Below, one piece after another: positions 11,546 to 23,345 of a DNA stretch of 64,000 nt. The number at the start of each line of letters is the position of its first letter. Within the stretch, counting starts at the first letter, position 1. Below the pieces are notes generated by a model. That model made no database searches. It worked only from the letters and a program-made list of their open reading frames with translations, and was not told where the DNA came from. Origin of the DNA: Dicyema japonicum. Lineage: Eukaryota; Dicyemida; Rhombozoa; Dicyemidae. Position numbers and translations under genes: made by a program. Location: NCBI GenBank assembly GCA_011109175.1, contig RDEW01000059.1, forward strand, positions 202,012-266,011, given 5' to 3'.

Positions 11546-11979
11546 TTTTGGACTTTTTGTTGTTTATCGATAGAACTGAGGAAGAGGTTGACCAACAAGG
11601 ATTTGCATAGTTAATTGTGGTTCGAATGAAATGTTTATACATTATGATTAGAGAATCTTCGCTTTGGCCGAAGGAATGGCCCGATACAGCTTTCAGTATT
11701 CTGATTTTGTGATAGACCTTTGTGCATTGCTCCCCTTACATGTTTCGAAAAAACAATATTTGCTCGAAAATGACTCCAAGTATTTGGGATGTTTCGTAGC
11801 GGGAAGTGTTCGCCCATTAATTGTTAAAATTTTGTTGGCGGCGGTTGGATGTGAATATAGCGACGGTGGATTTCAGTGGAGAAGGAGATATATGATTTTC
11901 CCCAAGTCAAAGAGAGTTCAATGGTTCTGGAAATCAACATTACTGTCTTTGGAGGCGATAATCAGGTAATCCCCATATG

Positions 11980-13710
11980 ATAGAAGTAGTGTCTCAAATT
12001 GATTGGAATATCGCTTAGGTGCAAGTTTAATAAGGTAGGAGCCTTGGGGACTCCGTTTGGAAGAAATCGGTAGTGAGATAAGCAAGACATAATTTCAGTT
12101 TGATCAAGTCTTCCAGAGAGGAAGACTTCGTTAGCCAATTCTGAAGACGTGGAGGAATTCGAGACGCAATAATTTTGTTACTTAGAACCCCTCTTGCTGT
12201 TCGATCAAATGCCTTGGTCAGATAAATCGGTGCAAGTACAGTCCGTTTGGGAGGATTGGAATCATTGAACCCATCAGCTATATACTGAGTTAGGGTAGAG
12301 AGATGCGTTGATGTTGAGGACGAAAATCATACTGTGAGTCTTAAAAGGGAGATAATCGAACATTAATTTGAATAAAATATGTTCAACAGTTTTGGACTCT
12401 ACGAATAGTAAAGAAATCGGTCGGAAGAATCCCGGATCTAAGGATCTTTTTAAGACCATTCATGTCCAGGTGCTAGAAATGGAAAATGCAGATTCCGTCT
12501 ATCTCTCGGGTGGAGAGTTTTTTGAGTTTTTGATAAGGTTTTTCAAGACAGTGCAGATGATTACAATATTTTCCACGAGGAGTGAGAACACTTCAATTTA
12601 CAAGGAAGGGAGTACTTATTCATGTTGATGTGACTCACTTTTACGTAGTGGTCCATCATTATATCTGCCTGATGAGCGAAATCACGTGGGGCTAGATTTC
12701 TGTCAATACTAGTGGCGTGGGTTGTGTCCATTCAATTTTGTGTTGACTGAATACCACGTAGGGTCCCCCAGAAATCCTTATGTATATTCAGGTAGTAAAT
12801 TTTGATGATGCAATTATTCCATCGTTCCAATTTCCCTTTGTTGGTTAACTCTGCAAATTCACCATTAAGGTTGGATAGTTCAGTCGTGGGGATCCTTGAT
12901 TTGTTAGTCGGCGTTATATGTGAATCTTTCGATAATTTCTGTAGAAAAATCTGTAATGAGGCCTTTTGGAATATTATTTTTGTCGGCATTGATAACCTCA
13001 TTAAAAAAATTTACGGAAATACCAATCGATTTAAAATTCTCTACGGAAAAACCGGACAGTAATTTTTCTGCTTCGCCGCGAAATGACTCCAATTTGAGTT
13101 TATTATGGTATTTGACCGTTGTTGATTGGTGGAGTGATCTGCACGAAGAATTGGGTTATGGTATGAATGATGGTCGTATATAACTTTGTGGGATATCGCC
13201 GAAGATAGCGATGGAGAATATAAAGGGACGACTGGAGAGTGTCCAGCTCCGGAAGCTGATTTTATCATTAAGGATGACTATAGTTGTTCAAGTTGAGATA
13301 GGATCTGAAACTCCCACCCAGTACTTCTTTGACTAATTAGCCAAAGTGGATATTTGACATTTAGGTCTTCACAGATTATGACATTTGTATTTCAGCCAGT
13401 TTTAGAGGATATCGTTTCACATAGGACCGGGTGGTGGGATGTAAATATTTACGAATGTGGTGTGCGGTTTATTTTGACAAGGATGGAAGAAAGATTAATG
13501 TGATTGTCACCATCATCAGAGTGTGTCCCAATTTGATTGTCTGAATAGTTTTGTTTCCTGTAAGAGTGAAATTAGCTCAGAGTATTGATATGCAACGTCA
13601 TTTATGTTAAATTGAATCAAGTTGAAGAATTTGCCATTTTTTGGGGCTGGGGGTTCTGTTCGAAATCCCCAGCGATGATTAGAAGCAGCAATCCGCTCGC
13701 TCAATAGCCG
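11980..13710 (-). mobile_element. LINE relic with endonuclease and reverse transcriptase
   Basis: Read right to left, an endonuclease start (IQFNINDVAYQYSELISLL, then QETKL) lies at about 13620-13540. A degraded endonuclease C-terminal part (SLSSAISHKV...NTIINSNW) is at 13240-13060, a linker with ESFRGEAEKLLSGFSVENFK at about 13090, then RT pieces FFRPISLLFVESKTVEHIL (about 12410) and LTKAFDRTARGVLSNKI (about 12200). Multiple frame changes make it inactive. The layout is a single EEP-RT element of the Jockey/I type. Confidence 0.7.
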
Positions 13711-13904
13711 CCATCATCCAGTCTGATATCTCTGAGGTTGTTGAACAGGTTGACATTAGAGTAATTGTAGTTCATTTAGGATTGAAACTGGCATCCAATT
13801 TTCGCCGCGTTTAGTTGAGTCACATCAAAATCACTTTTTTAAATAATTAGGCTCGAGTGTCTCGCACTCGCACCCACTAAGAGACACGATCGTCCAAGCC
13901 AGGG

Positions 13905-13990
13905 GTCGGCAACCATGGCTCTTAGAGTCAATGTAACTCCGAGTTTTATATGGCTCTTTCTAATGATTAGCTACATCTCCAATAAAAACA
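13905..13990 (+). repeat. hAT-like terminal motif
   Basis: CAGGGGTCGGCAACCATGGC followed by TTTTATATGGCTCTTT is the wording of terminal inverted repeats of hAT elements related to ZBED5/GTF2IRD2-type transposases. The matching right end was not found. It could be the left end of the hAT relic at 16140-17810, split by the LINE insertion at 14500-16060. Confidence 0.45.
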
Positions 13991-14393
13991 TTTTCAAGTA
14001 AGCAAGATACCATAAGGCTGCAAATTTGTTAATAGAGTGGTTGAATATCTTCGTAATGCAGCGATTCCATAATCCCAAGATTTTTAGGGGAGGATTATTG
14101 GGATTTGTCAGGTCAATTGGAATACGTTGTTTTGATGACTTTCAGTACATCACTCACCTCGTTTTCAGTGAAGTAAATCATATCAGGTGTCTTTTCGGTT
14201 TACTGAGATATAGAAGAGGTAGATCTGACTTCTTATGGTCCTTGTTGGATATTTTTACGTAATATTTTATCAGGTTATTAAAATTCTTTTGGCTGTGACC
14301 CCCTCAGCAGACCTTCCATCATCTCTTGAGAAGTTTCGAATAGTCTTCCAAAACTTCTGCAATGAATCTATTTCGGTTTAAAGATGAGAACAC

Positions 14394-16060
14394 ATGCTAC
14401 CATCTCGGTTTCTGTGCTTTGAGCTCACTAATTTTATTTCATTGTTCAAAGGCAGGGGTTCTCAAGAGGGGCTCCGACTTCCAAACTTTAAAATAAATTT
14501 TATATATAAAATTAATTTTAAATTAATATCAAAGTCCTTGTCTGGGAAAGCTCGTTTCCTTGATGGATTGGATGGATACCGATATTTGGGAGTTCTTGAA
14601 GATAAGAACAGCAATGTTCTTAAAGGAGAAATTATGAATAAAATCTATGGAGAAGTATCTAAGCGGATCAAAAATTTGACGAAGACGGATTTAAACTCAG
14701 TGAACCTGTTTAAAGCTATGAATGAGTATGCAATCTCCCTTTACAACTATTACATTGGATTGATTGATATCGAACCTGGAGAGTTTGAACAGATTGATAA
14801 AAATATTCGCAGAATTCTTATGGACAGTCATATCCACTTGCAACCGGCAAACAAAGAAAGACTTTATCTACCAAGAAATAAATTTGGAAGAGGCCTCGAG
14901 TTAGTCAGTAACAAAGCAGAAAGAATGCTCCTCCAATTTTATAGTGATTTGGAACATAAGGCAAATTACTGCCTAAGAAGAGCGGGAATTCTACGGGTCA
15001 TTAATTCAAAGAAAATACACATGGCCACTATCGTAGAATTCATCTCAAGAAAGTACAACATTGAAAATGTGAAGGATTTGACAATGTTGAAATTGATGGA
15101 AATACAACATGAATATCTACTGGGAAAAATTGAAGAGAAATCGCTGCACTCTATTCTATTTGAGTGTCTGAAAGATACCGAAGTGAATATTGCTGAATCC
15201 TCAGGGTGGTTAGTTCATGGAAATCATTCTCCTGTAACCGAAGGAAGGCTGTGTCTGCTTCAGGATCGTAACATGTTTTTTGATAATGGAGAAGCCAAGT
15301 GCAAACATTGTAACTCAGGAAAGAAGACCGTTGATCACCTTGCAACTAGATGTGGGAGAATGCTGAATAGCTCGTATCTCAGGCGGCATAACGAGGTGGT
15401 CAGATGTATTCACTTACACCTCTGCCGTCAATATGGAATAAGAAAAACTAAGAAACTGAAGACCCACTCAGTCCAATCTGTTGTCTCAAATGAATTTGTG
15501 GAGATTCGTGTAGACACAACGATTAGTACAGATACGGCTGTACAGAATAACAAACCCGATATTTTCGTTCATGATAAGGTGCGTAATACGATTACTCTCG
15601 TTGAAATTGGGATCACGTCCCAAAACTGCCTCAAGCAAGTCGAGGTGGAAAAGTTCCATAAGTATGACTTACTGGCGAACGAACTCGGATGTATTCATCG
15701 CGCAAAGGTAAAAATAATCCCTGTAGTCATTACCTGGGATGGGATTGTTTCGAGATTCTTCAAGGGCCATCTGGATGCCCTCAAACTGGAGGAAAGGGTG
15801 AAAGCGTACATCCAAACGTTAGTATTGAGAAAGACGTTGGAGAGCATGCAAGCTGAAGATAGACATGGAGTATCGATACCTGATGAGGAGGAAGCTGATA
15901 AGGAATGTCGACCTAGGGGAGTCTCGGAATGTGGGTTGTGCGACAACGAAAACACACCTATACTGACAATTGACGTTGGCCCCAAGAAGAGGAGATTAGC
16001 TAATTAATTAATTACTTGTGACTCGTTGTTTCGTTAAAATATGGGACAATTTAAAAAAAA
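14394..16060 (+). mobile_element. R2-type LINE 3' portion with intact zinc-knuckle and restriction-like endonuclease frame
   Basis: An uninterrupted 537-codon frame (14394-16007). From about residue 55 it matches the C-terminal half of the LINE at 34186-36690: NEYAISLYNYYIG, ANKERLYLPRNKFGRGLELV, a zinc knuckle CKHCNSGKKTVDHLATRC (CX2CX8HX4C), RRHNEVVRCIHLHLC, and a PD-(D/E)xK-like nuclease core NKPDIFVHDK...LVEIGITSQ...EKFHKYDLLA. The RT palm is absent, so this is a 5'-truncated copy. The first roughly 50 codons are AT-rich and unrelated. A run of about 17 A residues lies near 16055, consistent with a LINE tail, and a long palindrome follows. Absence of stops suggests a young insertion or retained use; I favour young insertion. 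Confidence 0.8.
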
Positions 16061-16078
16061 AAAAAAAAATTAAAGATA

Positions 16079-16118
16079 TTGATAATACGTGTAATATTTT
16101 AATTACACGTATTATCAA
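16079..16118. repeat. Perfect 17-bp inverted repeat with 6-bp loop
   Basis: TTGATAATACGTGTAAT is followed by ATTTTA and the exact reverse complement ATTACACGTATTATCAA. It sits just after the poly-A tract of the R2-type LINE and just before the hAT relic. Confidence 0.8.
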
Positions 16119-16139
16119 ATATTTTTTAGGTGAGTATCT

Positions 16140-17810
16140 CTTCATGCCTACAAAGAAATATCGAACATCGTCTCAAGAAAATAGAGAATTTATATTAGAA
16201 TAGGAAGAAAAGTTTTTTTTGTCAAACAGTATGGTAAAGCAGTTTGTTTGATGTGCAACTGCGTCATTAATTCATTGAAAAATTTTACTATTGAACGTCA
16301 TTATAAGAAGCACTCCGAGATATACAATTTATATCTCGGAGAGTCAAGGAAAAAAATCGATATATCAAAGACGTCATTTAAAAAACAGTCCTCAATATTT
16401 AAAGTGGACAATACACATCAATTATCAACAGCCTATAAAATTAGTCATCTTCTTGCTGTAAATATGTAACCTTATTCTGATGGAGAAATTACTAACTGCT
16501 ATTTCCATTTTTGTGATGAATGTTGTCCATCAAATATTCAAAAATATTGCAAAACGACTACCATAGAATGTATTTCAGGAGCTTACCCGTCAGCTAATCT
16601 GGCTCTGTATTGTTAAAAATAATTTTTTTAGAGCATCGAAAGATTTTTTATATTATTGACACGAGTAAAGATATCTCTGATACCTAACAAATGGCCAAAT
16701 GTACAAGAGGTGTCACTTCGGATTTTAAGATTCATAAGAATTTTTTTCTCTTCGTTTATTAAAAGGCTTTCAAAAGGAATTGATGTGCTTAACGAATTTG
16801 ACATTGATCCCTCGAAATTAATTTCTACGTGTACTGACGGGGACCGAATATGCTGGTCGTAATAAAGGGTTTCGTGGACTTTTTTTGAATGGAGACTTGA
16901 AAAAAATTTTGATCCTAATTTTGTCATCATTTTCTCATACACCATGAGAATATAATAGCAAAGTCAAATGCAAAATGTGATAAGTGCGGTGCTGTCTATT
17001 GTGAATTCGATACGTGGTAAATCTCTCAATCAAAGGAGATGTAAAAAATCTTAAATAAAACTGACACAGTCCATAGTGATGCGCTTTATCATACCACGGT
17101 TCGATGGTTGAGTCGTGGTTTAAGAGGTATATTTGTTTGAATAAAACGTAGATTTTATGAACTACCCCCTCAAATAAGAGAATTTGTTAAAGACAACAAA
17201 TATCATGCTTTGTTGAACAGTAAGAAGTGGATTGCCAATTTAGCTTTTTGGGTCGATCTTTCTAATTTATCCTCGTAATCATGAATTACAGGGCAATACA
17301 AATTCTGTCATCAACTCTATGGATCAATTGCTTCATTTATATCAAAATTATCAAAGATACGACCCATTTCACTTTTTTGAGCGAAAATAAAGTCAGTGGT
17401 TCAGTTGAAAAATACACTGCCTTTATCAGTCACCTTATTGTAAAATTCGAAAAAACGCTTTAAGGTTTATTTAAATTAAGTTATTTTAAGAATTTTGATG
17501 AGATTTTGCCATTAGTGAAAATTTTTGCAGCTCCATTTAATAAAAATCCTGAGAATGCTCCACCATCACTCCAATGAATAGATAGATCTTCAATCAGATG
17601 TTGAATTTACCTCTCAAGATTGAAAATTTGATTGAATTTTATAGTTTACTTAAGAAAAATATCCGAATATACTACAAATGCTTATAAACATGTTTGGATC
17701 AACATATTTATCAATTTTCAGTAAAATTATTCACATAAAGAATAAATATCGAAATAAATTGACTGATAGTAGGTCACGTGTGCCTATTTTATTCCGTATT
17801 ATGACAAATT
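16140..17810 (+). mobile_element. hAT transposase relic, ZBED5/GTF2IRD2-like
   Basis: A degraded plus-strand transposase. The start MPTKKYRTSSQENREF is followed by a BED-like zinc-finger segment (LMCNCVINSLKNFTIERHY), then HQLSTAYKISHLLAVNM, FDIDPSKLISTCTDG (the conserved CTDGA-type catalytic segment), an ALYHTTVRWLSRGL segment at about 17080-17125, and WIANLAFWVDLSNL at about 17235. This order is that of the hAT family domesticated as ZBED5 and GTF2IRD2 in mammals. Many stops and frameshifts show it is dead. Confidence 0.75.
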
Positions 17811-17865
17811 AGTTAACAATTAATTAAATTTTTGAATTAGTTTTTTGCGCCCCGAATGGACGGGT

Positions 17866-18960
17866 AAATTATCGATTTGGCGTTAAAAAGCTTGAGAAAC
17901 CATGTTCAAAGGCCTCACTAGGGACTTGTCCTAAGTAGTTGATAGGACAGATTTTTGAGTCGATTTCTTTGACTAAGTCAGCCCTGCCATATCCACTGGC
18001 GTAGTTAAGGTGGTATTTAGGCGCAGACAGAGATTTCCTATCCTTGATACTCCTGTTTATATAAGCGAGTACTTTGTACATAGAAGTAATACCAGGTACT
18101 GCAGTAGGTTGTCATTAAGTGTACGTCAAGGTCTCCAGTTTTCACGTTTGTAGTTGAATTGTTCTGGAGAACACCTCCCTGAGATAATTTCTCTCTTGAT
18201 CTTCAAAAGAAAGGCATTGTGATCGTTTCTTGAGTTGTAAGTGACTGACCAGGTCTATATTTCCTCCAGGCCGGGAGAGCAAAGCCTGATGTCTGAAGAA
18301 GTTAGTTGGTCTGACTCCTTGAAGGGGGTTCTCGTATGATTTGACGGGTCATCATAACTGTGAAAGGACCTGTCTGCGATTTTAGTACTTTCCCTTTTGT
18401 ATCAGATGGTTGGTTTGCCAGCCCTAAACAGCGTTTGACGTTGATATCCACCAATGGGCTAAAAAAGGAAGCTAAAATAAATCAGACATAACGTAGTGTT
18501 CGGGAAAAAACCATATGGAAGCACGAAAATGTTCACAAAGGTAATTTTCCATTTGTTTTTTCAAGTGAGATTGAGTGGATTTCAGTAACATCGCCGTCTC
18601 CCAAGACATTCATCACCACTGAAGTGGTTTCCACGCATTTAAGGTATTTACAGTATAATGTGAGAAGAACACCACCTCGGTTCTTCGTCGGTTAGTCCGT
18701 ATTGACTTGTATCCAAAAACAGAGGGGTAGGACTGTTTAAAGGGAGTTTTGTCCCTAGAATCAAATCAATGAAAATCTTCAGCTCAGCCAGGAGAGAGCG
18801 TAGTTCCAAAATTTTCCCTCTCAACGTTCAACAGAAGAACGTGGTCCATAACTAGGTGGACCAGGAGTTCCTTGCAGGTAGTTGAAGCTGAAAGCGAATG
18901 CCGTCAAGGGGAAAAAATCCTCGGAGGTAAATGTCTAATAATTCTCTTTGGAGGAACATT
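17866..18960 (-). mobile_element. Probable LINE relic (endonuclease region)
   Basis: Minus-strand fragments such as SGFALPAWRKY and a 70-codon frame at 17869-18081 look like a broken EEP-type LINE protein, but no catalytic motif is secure. Assigned mainly from context and composition. Confidence 0.3.
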
Positions 18961-19102
18961 ATGAACGTTACCAATACTTACAGAATTGGTGAGCCACATA
19001 ATGCCACGCAAATATTTCTGATATTAAAATTAAAAATTTGTGAATAAATTAAATTTAATAAAAATTAATTTAAATAAATAATGATCTAAATAACGTTTAG
19101 TT

Positions 19103-20329
19103 ATGGGTCAGGGAGATTTATCCGATCACAAAATGACTTTATTTTGCAAAAAGTGCGGGATATTTTATGGAAATCCAGAGTGGAATCACATGTGCTGGCA
19201 GTGCTATGATTTGTCCACCAAAACAGTATCTCAGACAAAAACAAAAACGTAACTATCTAATAATATACAAGTACCACCAAGTGGTTTCGGTGGATTGGCA
19301 AACTAAATAATGGTATCTCGTTAACATTAAAATTAGGAAAACCCACAATCTCCAAAGCCAACATTCGTGAGATGATCTCCAAAAACGGTCTCGACTATTT
19401 AACCCCTCGCTTCAACAATGATATCTGCACAGTGTTGTTCGACTTTATAAAGACGGTCACCAATTATTCGGACGTAAATGCAGCAAGTGAGATGTTCTCC
19501 CGACTTTATCGAGTGGTGACTGAACTCTATGCTTTTCATTTCAAAGAGATCGGTTTGTTAGTTCAATTAATCTCAGAATCTGACAATTTTAGACAGCTCA
19601 TTGACTGGGTCGAGGAGACCGTCGTGGATTTGATGCATCCTTCTATTTTCGGTTGTGTCAGAGACGAGCAGATGGACTTGGAACTTCAACACAAAATCTC
19701 GCGACTCTGTGGCTCAAGGGAAGGCACGTGGGTTGTCACTTAAAATTGGAGGATCAAAATGTTTCAAAATTCATAAAAATGGCCTCTGAGAGTACTGATT
19801 CCTAAATATTGTAGCATTGATAGGATTGAGCCTCCACAAAACGACCATCGCTAAACTCAATGCGATTACTGACTGCTGTGTTCACGTTCTTGACGCTCTC
19901 ATTTATCAGGTACAGCTGGAGGCATTCCAGGGACCAAATCAACCAATAAATGCCGATGATTTCGTCCCTGCTTTGATTTACGTAGTTATCCACTCCAACC
20001 CCCCTCAACTGATCTCCAATACTCGGTTCATTAGTCGATTTTCCTCCCCCATCGTCTTCAAATTGGGAAAATGGCTTATTACTTTACGAATATTGTAATA
20101 TTTTCCGTCATTTTAGTGTTCCGTGATTCATTATATTTTAAATGTTAACAAGTCTACCCTTCTTATCACCGATGAAGAATACGACGAGGTCATGTCTCCC
20201 TCCAAGGACACTGTGGGACACATCATGCAGTCCCTTGCCACTCGGATTCAGTCGCTTTCAGAACAGGCCAACAAGCTGTCTGTGGATATTGATAATCTTA
20301 CTGCCAGTTTTAATTCATTTTCTAATTAA
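19103..20329 (+). CDS. RABGEF1: Rabex-5-like Rab5 guanine nucleotide exchange factor
   Basis: Activates Rab5 on early endosomes. Exon 1 (19103-19248) encodes an A20-type zinc finger, FCKKCGIFYGNPEWNHMCWQC, matching the Rabex-5 N-terminus. Introns that fit are 19249-19271, 19732-19751, 19792-19814 and 20095-20116, plus two optional frame-neutral ones, 19313-19336 and 19910-19930. The helical bundle (VVDLMHPSIFGC...DEQMDLELQHKI) precedes a VPS9 domain with INADDFVPALIYVVIHSNPP and YYFTNICSVIHYIL, containing the Asp and the Tyr/Thr positions needed for exchange in the family. Between them, one base is missing from the CCCCC run at 20046-20050, because SSPHRLQIGKMAYYF needs a frame change there. 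A coiled coil (MQSLATRIQSLSEQANKL) ends the protein. It is shorter than the human protein and lacks the ubiquitin-binding helix I would look for. Confidence 0.88.
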
Positions 20330-21015
20330 TGATTTTTCATTTGGGGGACATTTCACTTTTTAGTAGCATTCCTTTCTCCCTTTGCCTTCTATTTCTTGGA
20401 GGCGTCATGCTATTTAACTGTGAAAGAGATTTCCAATGCCTGGCTGCATGCAAAAAGGATCTCACTCTTCCTTATTCCATATTGGATTCTCTAAGGTGGC
20501 AGATGGATGTGATCTCTGAAACTTTGACCGTGGGAGCGATCACTCGTTTGAGAACTCTTTTCTTTTAACGTGGTCCAGTGGCAATAAATTGTAAATATGT
20601 CACAACTATGGACACCAATACGACAGCATATCTACTACTGATGTAATGCGGTAAAGCCATTATCCACTGCACTAAAACGGAGAAGATACAACAAGAGTTT
20701 CTAGACGGATATGTGCTCCTCGAGATTAACAAGAAGTCTTCGTCTTTCATCAAAAGTCTGAAACCTCTGGCCATCCTCAGAAGCCGTGACTGATTCTGGA
20801 TGAGCTCTGACACGTTATGTCTGCGAAACCCAGTAACCTCCAGTTGATCTTGATTATTATAGGTAACACAGCGTCATTAATTTTTTAGCAATCATTGAGA
20901 AACACTCTTCCTACTCTGAGATTTTGTGGTTGACCTCGTCATTATTGTCGACTGAGATAAATAAGTAGAACTTGGTGATAATCATATTAATAAAATTTGG
21001 GACATTGGAGGTATG
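20330..21015. other. Unassigned region downstream of Rabex-5
   Basis: Contains a plus-strand 79-codon frame (20329-20568) and, in another frame, a hydrophobic stretch AFLSPFAFYFLEASCYL, then EFLDGYVLLEINKKSSSF at about 20700. A minus-strand 82-codon frame overlaps (20565-20813). One multi-exon gene is possible, but I could not join the pieces with GT-AG introns or name a family. Confidence 0.25.
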
Positions 21016-21019
21016 TCAA

Positions 21020-21245
21020 TTTAATTTCAGTACCCCTGGTACATCGAGAAACAACCAACGAAGTGTGTTGAAAAGAAATAAGTCATTTTAAGCACATAAC
21101 TGAATGCATAACTAAAGATAGGAAAGAAAACGAAATGCTCTTGCAGTTGTGGAAAACTCTGATAACGCCATTAAAAGAAAGGAAAACAAATCTTCGATCA
21201 AGTAGCCACATGGGTCCACTTGTCGCTGCGTGGCTTTTCAAATAA
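21020..21245 (-). repeat. Diverged GCGTGGCGCC-family repeat
   Basis: ACCCCTGGTACATCGAGAAA (3' end reversed) and GATCAAGTAGCCACATGGGT near the other end echo the reversed members at 8835 and 61370. Confidence 0.4.
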
Positions 21246-21463
21246 TTACGAAACAGATTAGATTCCTATTTGAATACTTTACCGATGATCTTTTCTTTTC
21301 CTGTTGGTTTTTCTGGTTAGTAGGAAATAGTCTCCATGTCTCAGATGCATTGGCCACAAAATGACAAGAAAAGAACAATTTTTGAACTGACCCACCAAAC
21401 TCCACTGCAGCGATCCCTTAACTAATGAGTAGTCGATTTTTTTAAACCTAAAAACTAAAAAAA

Positions 21464-22430
21464 TTAACCCAAAAATTTAACGTTATAACTAAACAATAAA
21501 AACACTAAAACTTTTTGTAACATATACAAATTACATAATTTTCTAAATTTTCTGGTAGAAAATGTCTGTTGGATCTTAGAAAACTCTATCTCAGAGAAAC
21601 ATCGTTCATCCGAGCACGATGTTGGCTGACGATTCAGAAGTAATGAATACTCAGCAGGAGATATGTGTGAATTAGTCATTTTAATTATGTTTGAAATATC
21701 ATTTTTTGAAGCCTTTTATTTATTTATTCTTTAATAAATTTGTTGTCATTTCCAATTTCCAACGATTCTAAACCATCATATGCTTGTTCAATTGTGAAGC
21801 GTGTACTTTGGTAATAATATCTGCAATAGCGACATTATTCGGAAACCTGAAATGTTCGATAGCTTCAGATAAGGTCACATAGACTGCTAATTAACACGTG
21901 GTTTTTGAGACTTTCTTTAGCTGTTCAACTAGATATCCATCATCCGCGAATGATTCGAAAATATTTTGAACTTCGATCAGATTTTCTGAATAGTATGTAG
22001 CGGCCTTAAGCCAGGTCCCGCATCTTGTCAAATGCACACGTGGTGGAATGGTGATGTTTCTGTCTTTGAATATTATTTTTTTATATGTTCTTGTTAATTG
22101 CCTCTTGTACAGTAGCTATCATCAAATCAATTTCCGGATAAGAGTCTCTTATTTTCTCACAAAATTGTGTAATAGAGGCACATGTGACATGGAATAACTT
22201 GGGGTAAAGAATTTTAAGTAGCCAGCTAAAACATAAAATTTTACCTGATTTCATATAATTTGCAACATCTGAATTTAACAAAATTAACATTAGTAGTAAG
22301 TCGTAGATATTTATTCAAAATAAATTCAACCACTGATTCAGAATGAACTTTCCAGTGGCGACCTTTATAAAAAATTAAAATCATTAGAATCTCAAATTTT
22401 AAATTTGAATTTTGGTATGACAATTATAGA
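21464..22430 (-). mobile_element. hAT transposase relic
   Basis: Right to left: LYPKLFHVTCASITQFCEKI with YPEIDLMIATVQEAI (22290-22081), then RVHLTRCGTWLKAATYY (about 22040-21990) and a C-terminal dimerisation segment RQPTSCSDERCFSE...RKFRKLCNLYMLQ (21679-21464). This matches a hAT group common in invertebrates. Frameshifts and stops separate the parts. Confidence 0.65.
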
Positions 22431-22544
22431 ATATTAAAATTAAAAATCAGAATTTGACTAAATTTATTATTTGAAATTAAAAAAAACAAGATTCCATTAA
22501 TTTAGGAAAAAATTTTTAACTTCATTCAAAATTAATAATTCTAA

Positions 22545-22795
22545 AGTAAAATCGGATGGCACATTGTAACGTGTGCAAACAAAAGGCCTGATGGCCCCAA
22601 ATTCGAAGGTTCTACGCATCTAAGACGCTTTACCTTGACGAGTTACGCCACAATCAGTGAACATCTCACTGCAGACCGAATTGTTAGTAAAGGACTCACA
22701 CACAACAAAAAGAAAAAAGTGAAGAGGCTCCTTGATTCGCATCGATGACATGAAAACTGTTATACTTAAAAAATAAAGTGTTTGTCCTCAGGGAA
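22545..22795 (+). repeat. Diverged tRNA-derived SINE
   Basis: TTCGAAGGTTCTACGCATCT, GACGAGTTACGCC, CTCACTGCAGACCGAATTG, GGACTCACACACAA and AAAATAAAGTGTTTGTCC follow the order of the SINE at 51055-51345, with a degraded head. Confidence 0.55.
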
Positions 22796-22814
22796 GAAGC
22801 TATAGCTAATATTT

Positions 22815-23050
22815 TTATTTTTTAATTTATTTAACCCAAGACCGCGGTAAAACCAAACTAATTATCACGTGATCCTGATGTATTCTAACAGAGACCTCAT
22901 CTTTTTCCTGTGTTCTTCCTTCGTTCCAGCGCATAAACGTACAGGACGGCTGCCTGAATTTTCAGGCCACCTTCCCGTGATCTGGAGTCTAGTCTATAAG
23001 GGCCTCCAGAGCCATAGGTCTGGTTCAGTGATCTGGCTATTTTTATTAGT
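22815..23050 (-). mobile_element. LINE 3'-end fragment
   Basis: CCAAGACCGCGGTAAAACCA, TATCACGTGATCC, a TACAGGACGGCTGCC block and GGCCACCTTCCCG match the 3' end of the LINE at 61686-63191 and the fragment at 38945-39070. Only the terminal part is present. Confidence 0.6.
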
Positions 23051-23104
23051 ATTTAATTAAAAAAAGCTTTAAATATATCAAAGAAATAATTTAAAATAAA
23101 TAAA

Positions 23105-23345
23105 TTCCAGATCGTCGGTAATCTTTTTTTTTCTCTTAGAAGAATTTGCTGCTATTTTTTTTCTTCTCCATCTCAATATTAAAGTTTGTCATTATATCTT
23201 CGTTCAGTCGAATGTCCTCACGGCATGCCAGTTCTACAAGTTGGGAGGTAGCAGAGGCGTACTCTTCATCGTATACCTTCATACCATGACCATGCTCATG
23301 TTCAAGCATTCTCTTGAAGACAACCGATTGGATGTAAGGATTAAA
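23105..23345 (-). repeat. Copy 2 of the ACRED coding-like segment
   Basis: Minus strand reads VVFKRMLEHEHGHGMKVYDE, then EYASATSQLVELACRED and a region similar to 5085-5215. A third copy of the DEEY...SQLVELACRE part is at 23820-23870 on the plus strand. Family unknown; short exons of a duplicated gene or element are possible. Confidence 0.4.
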
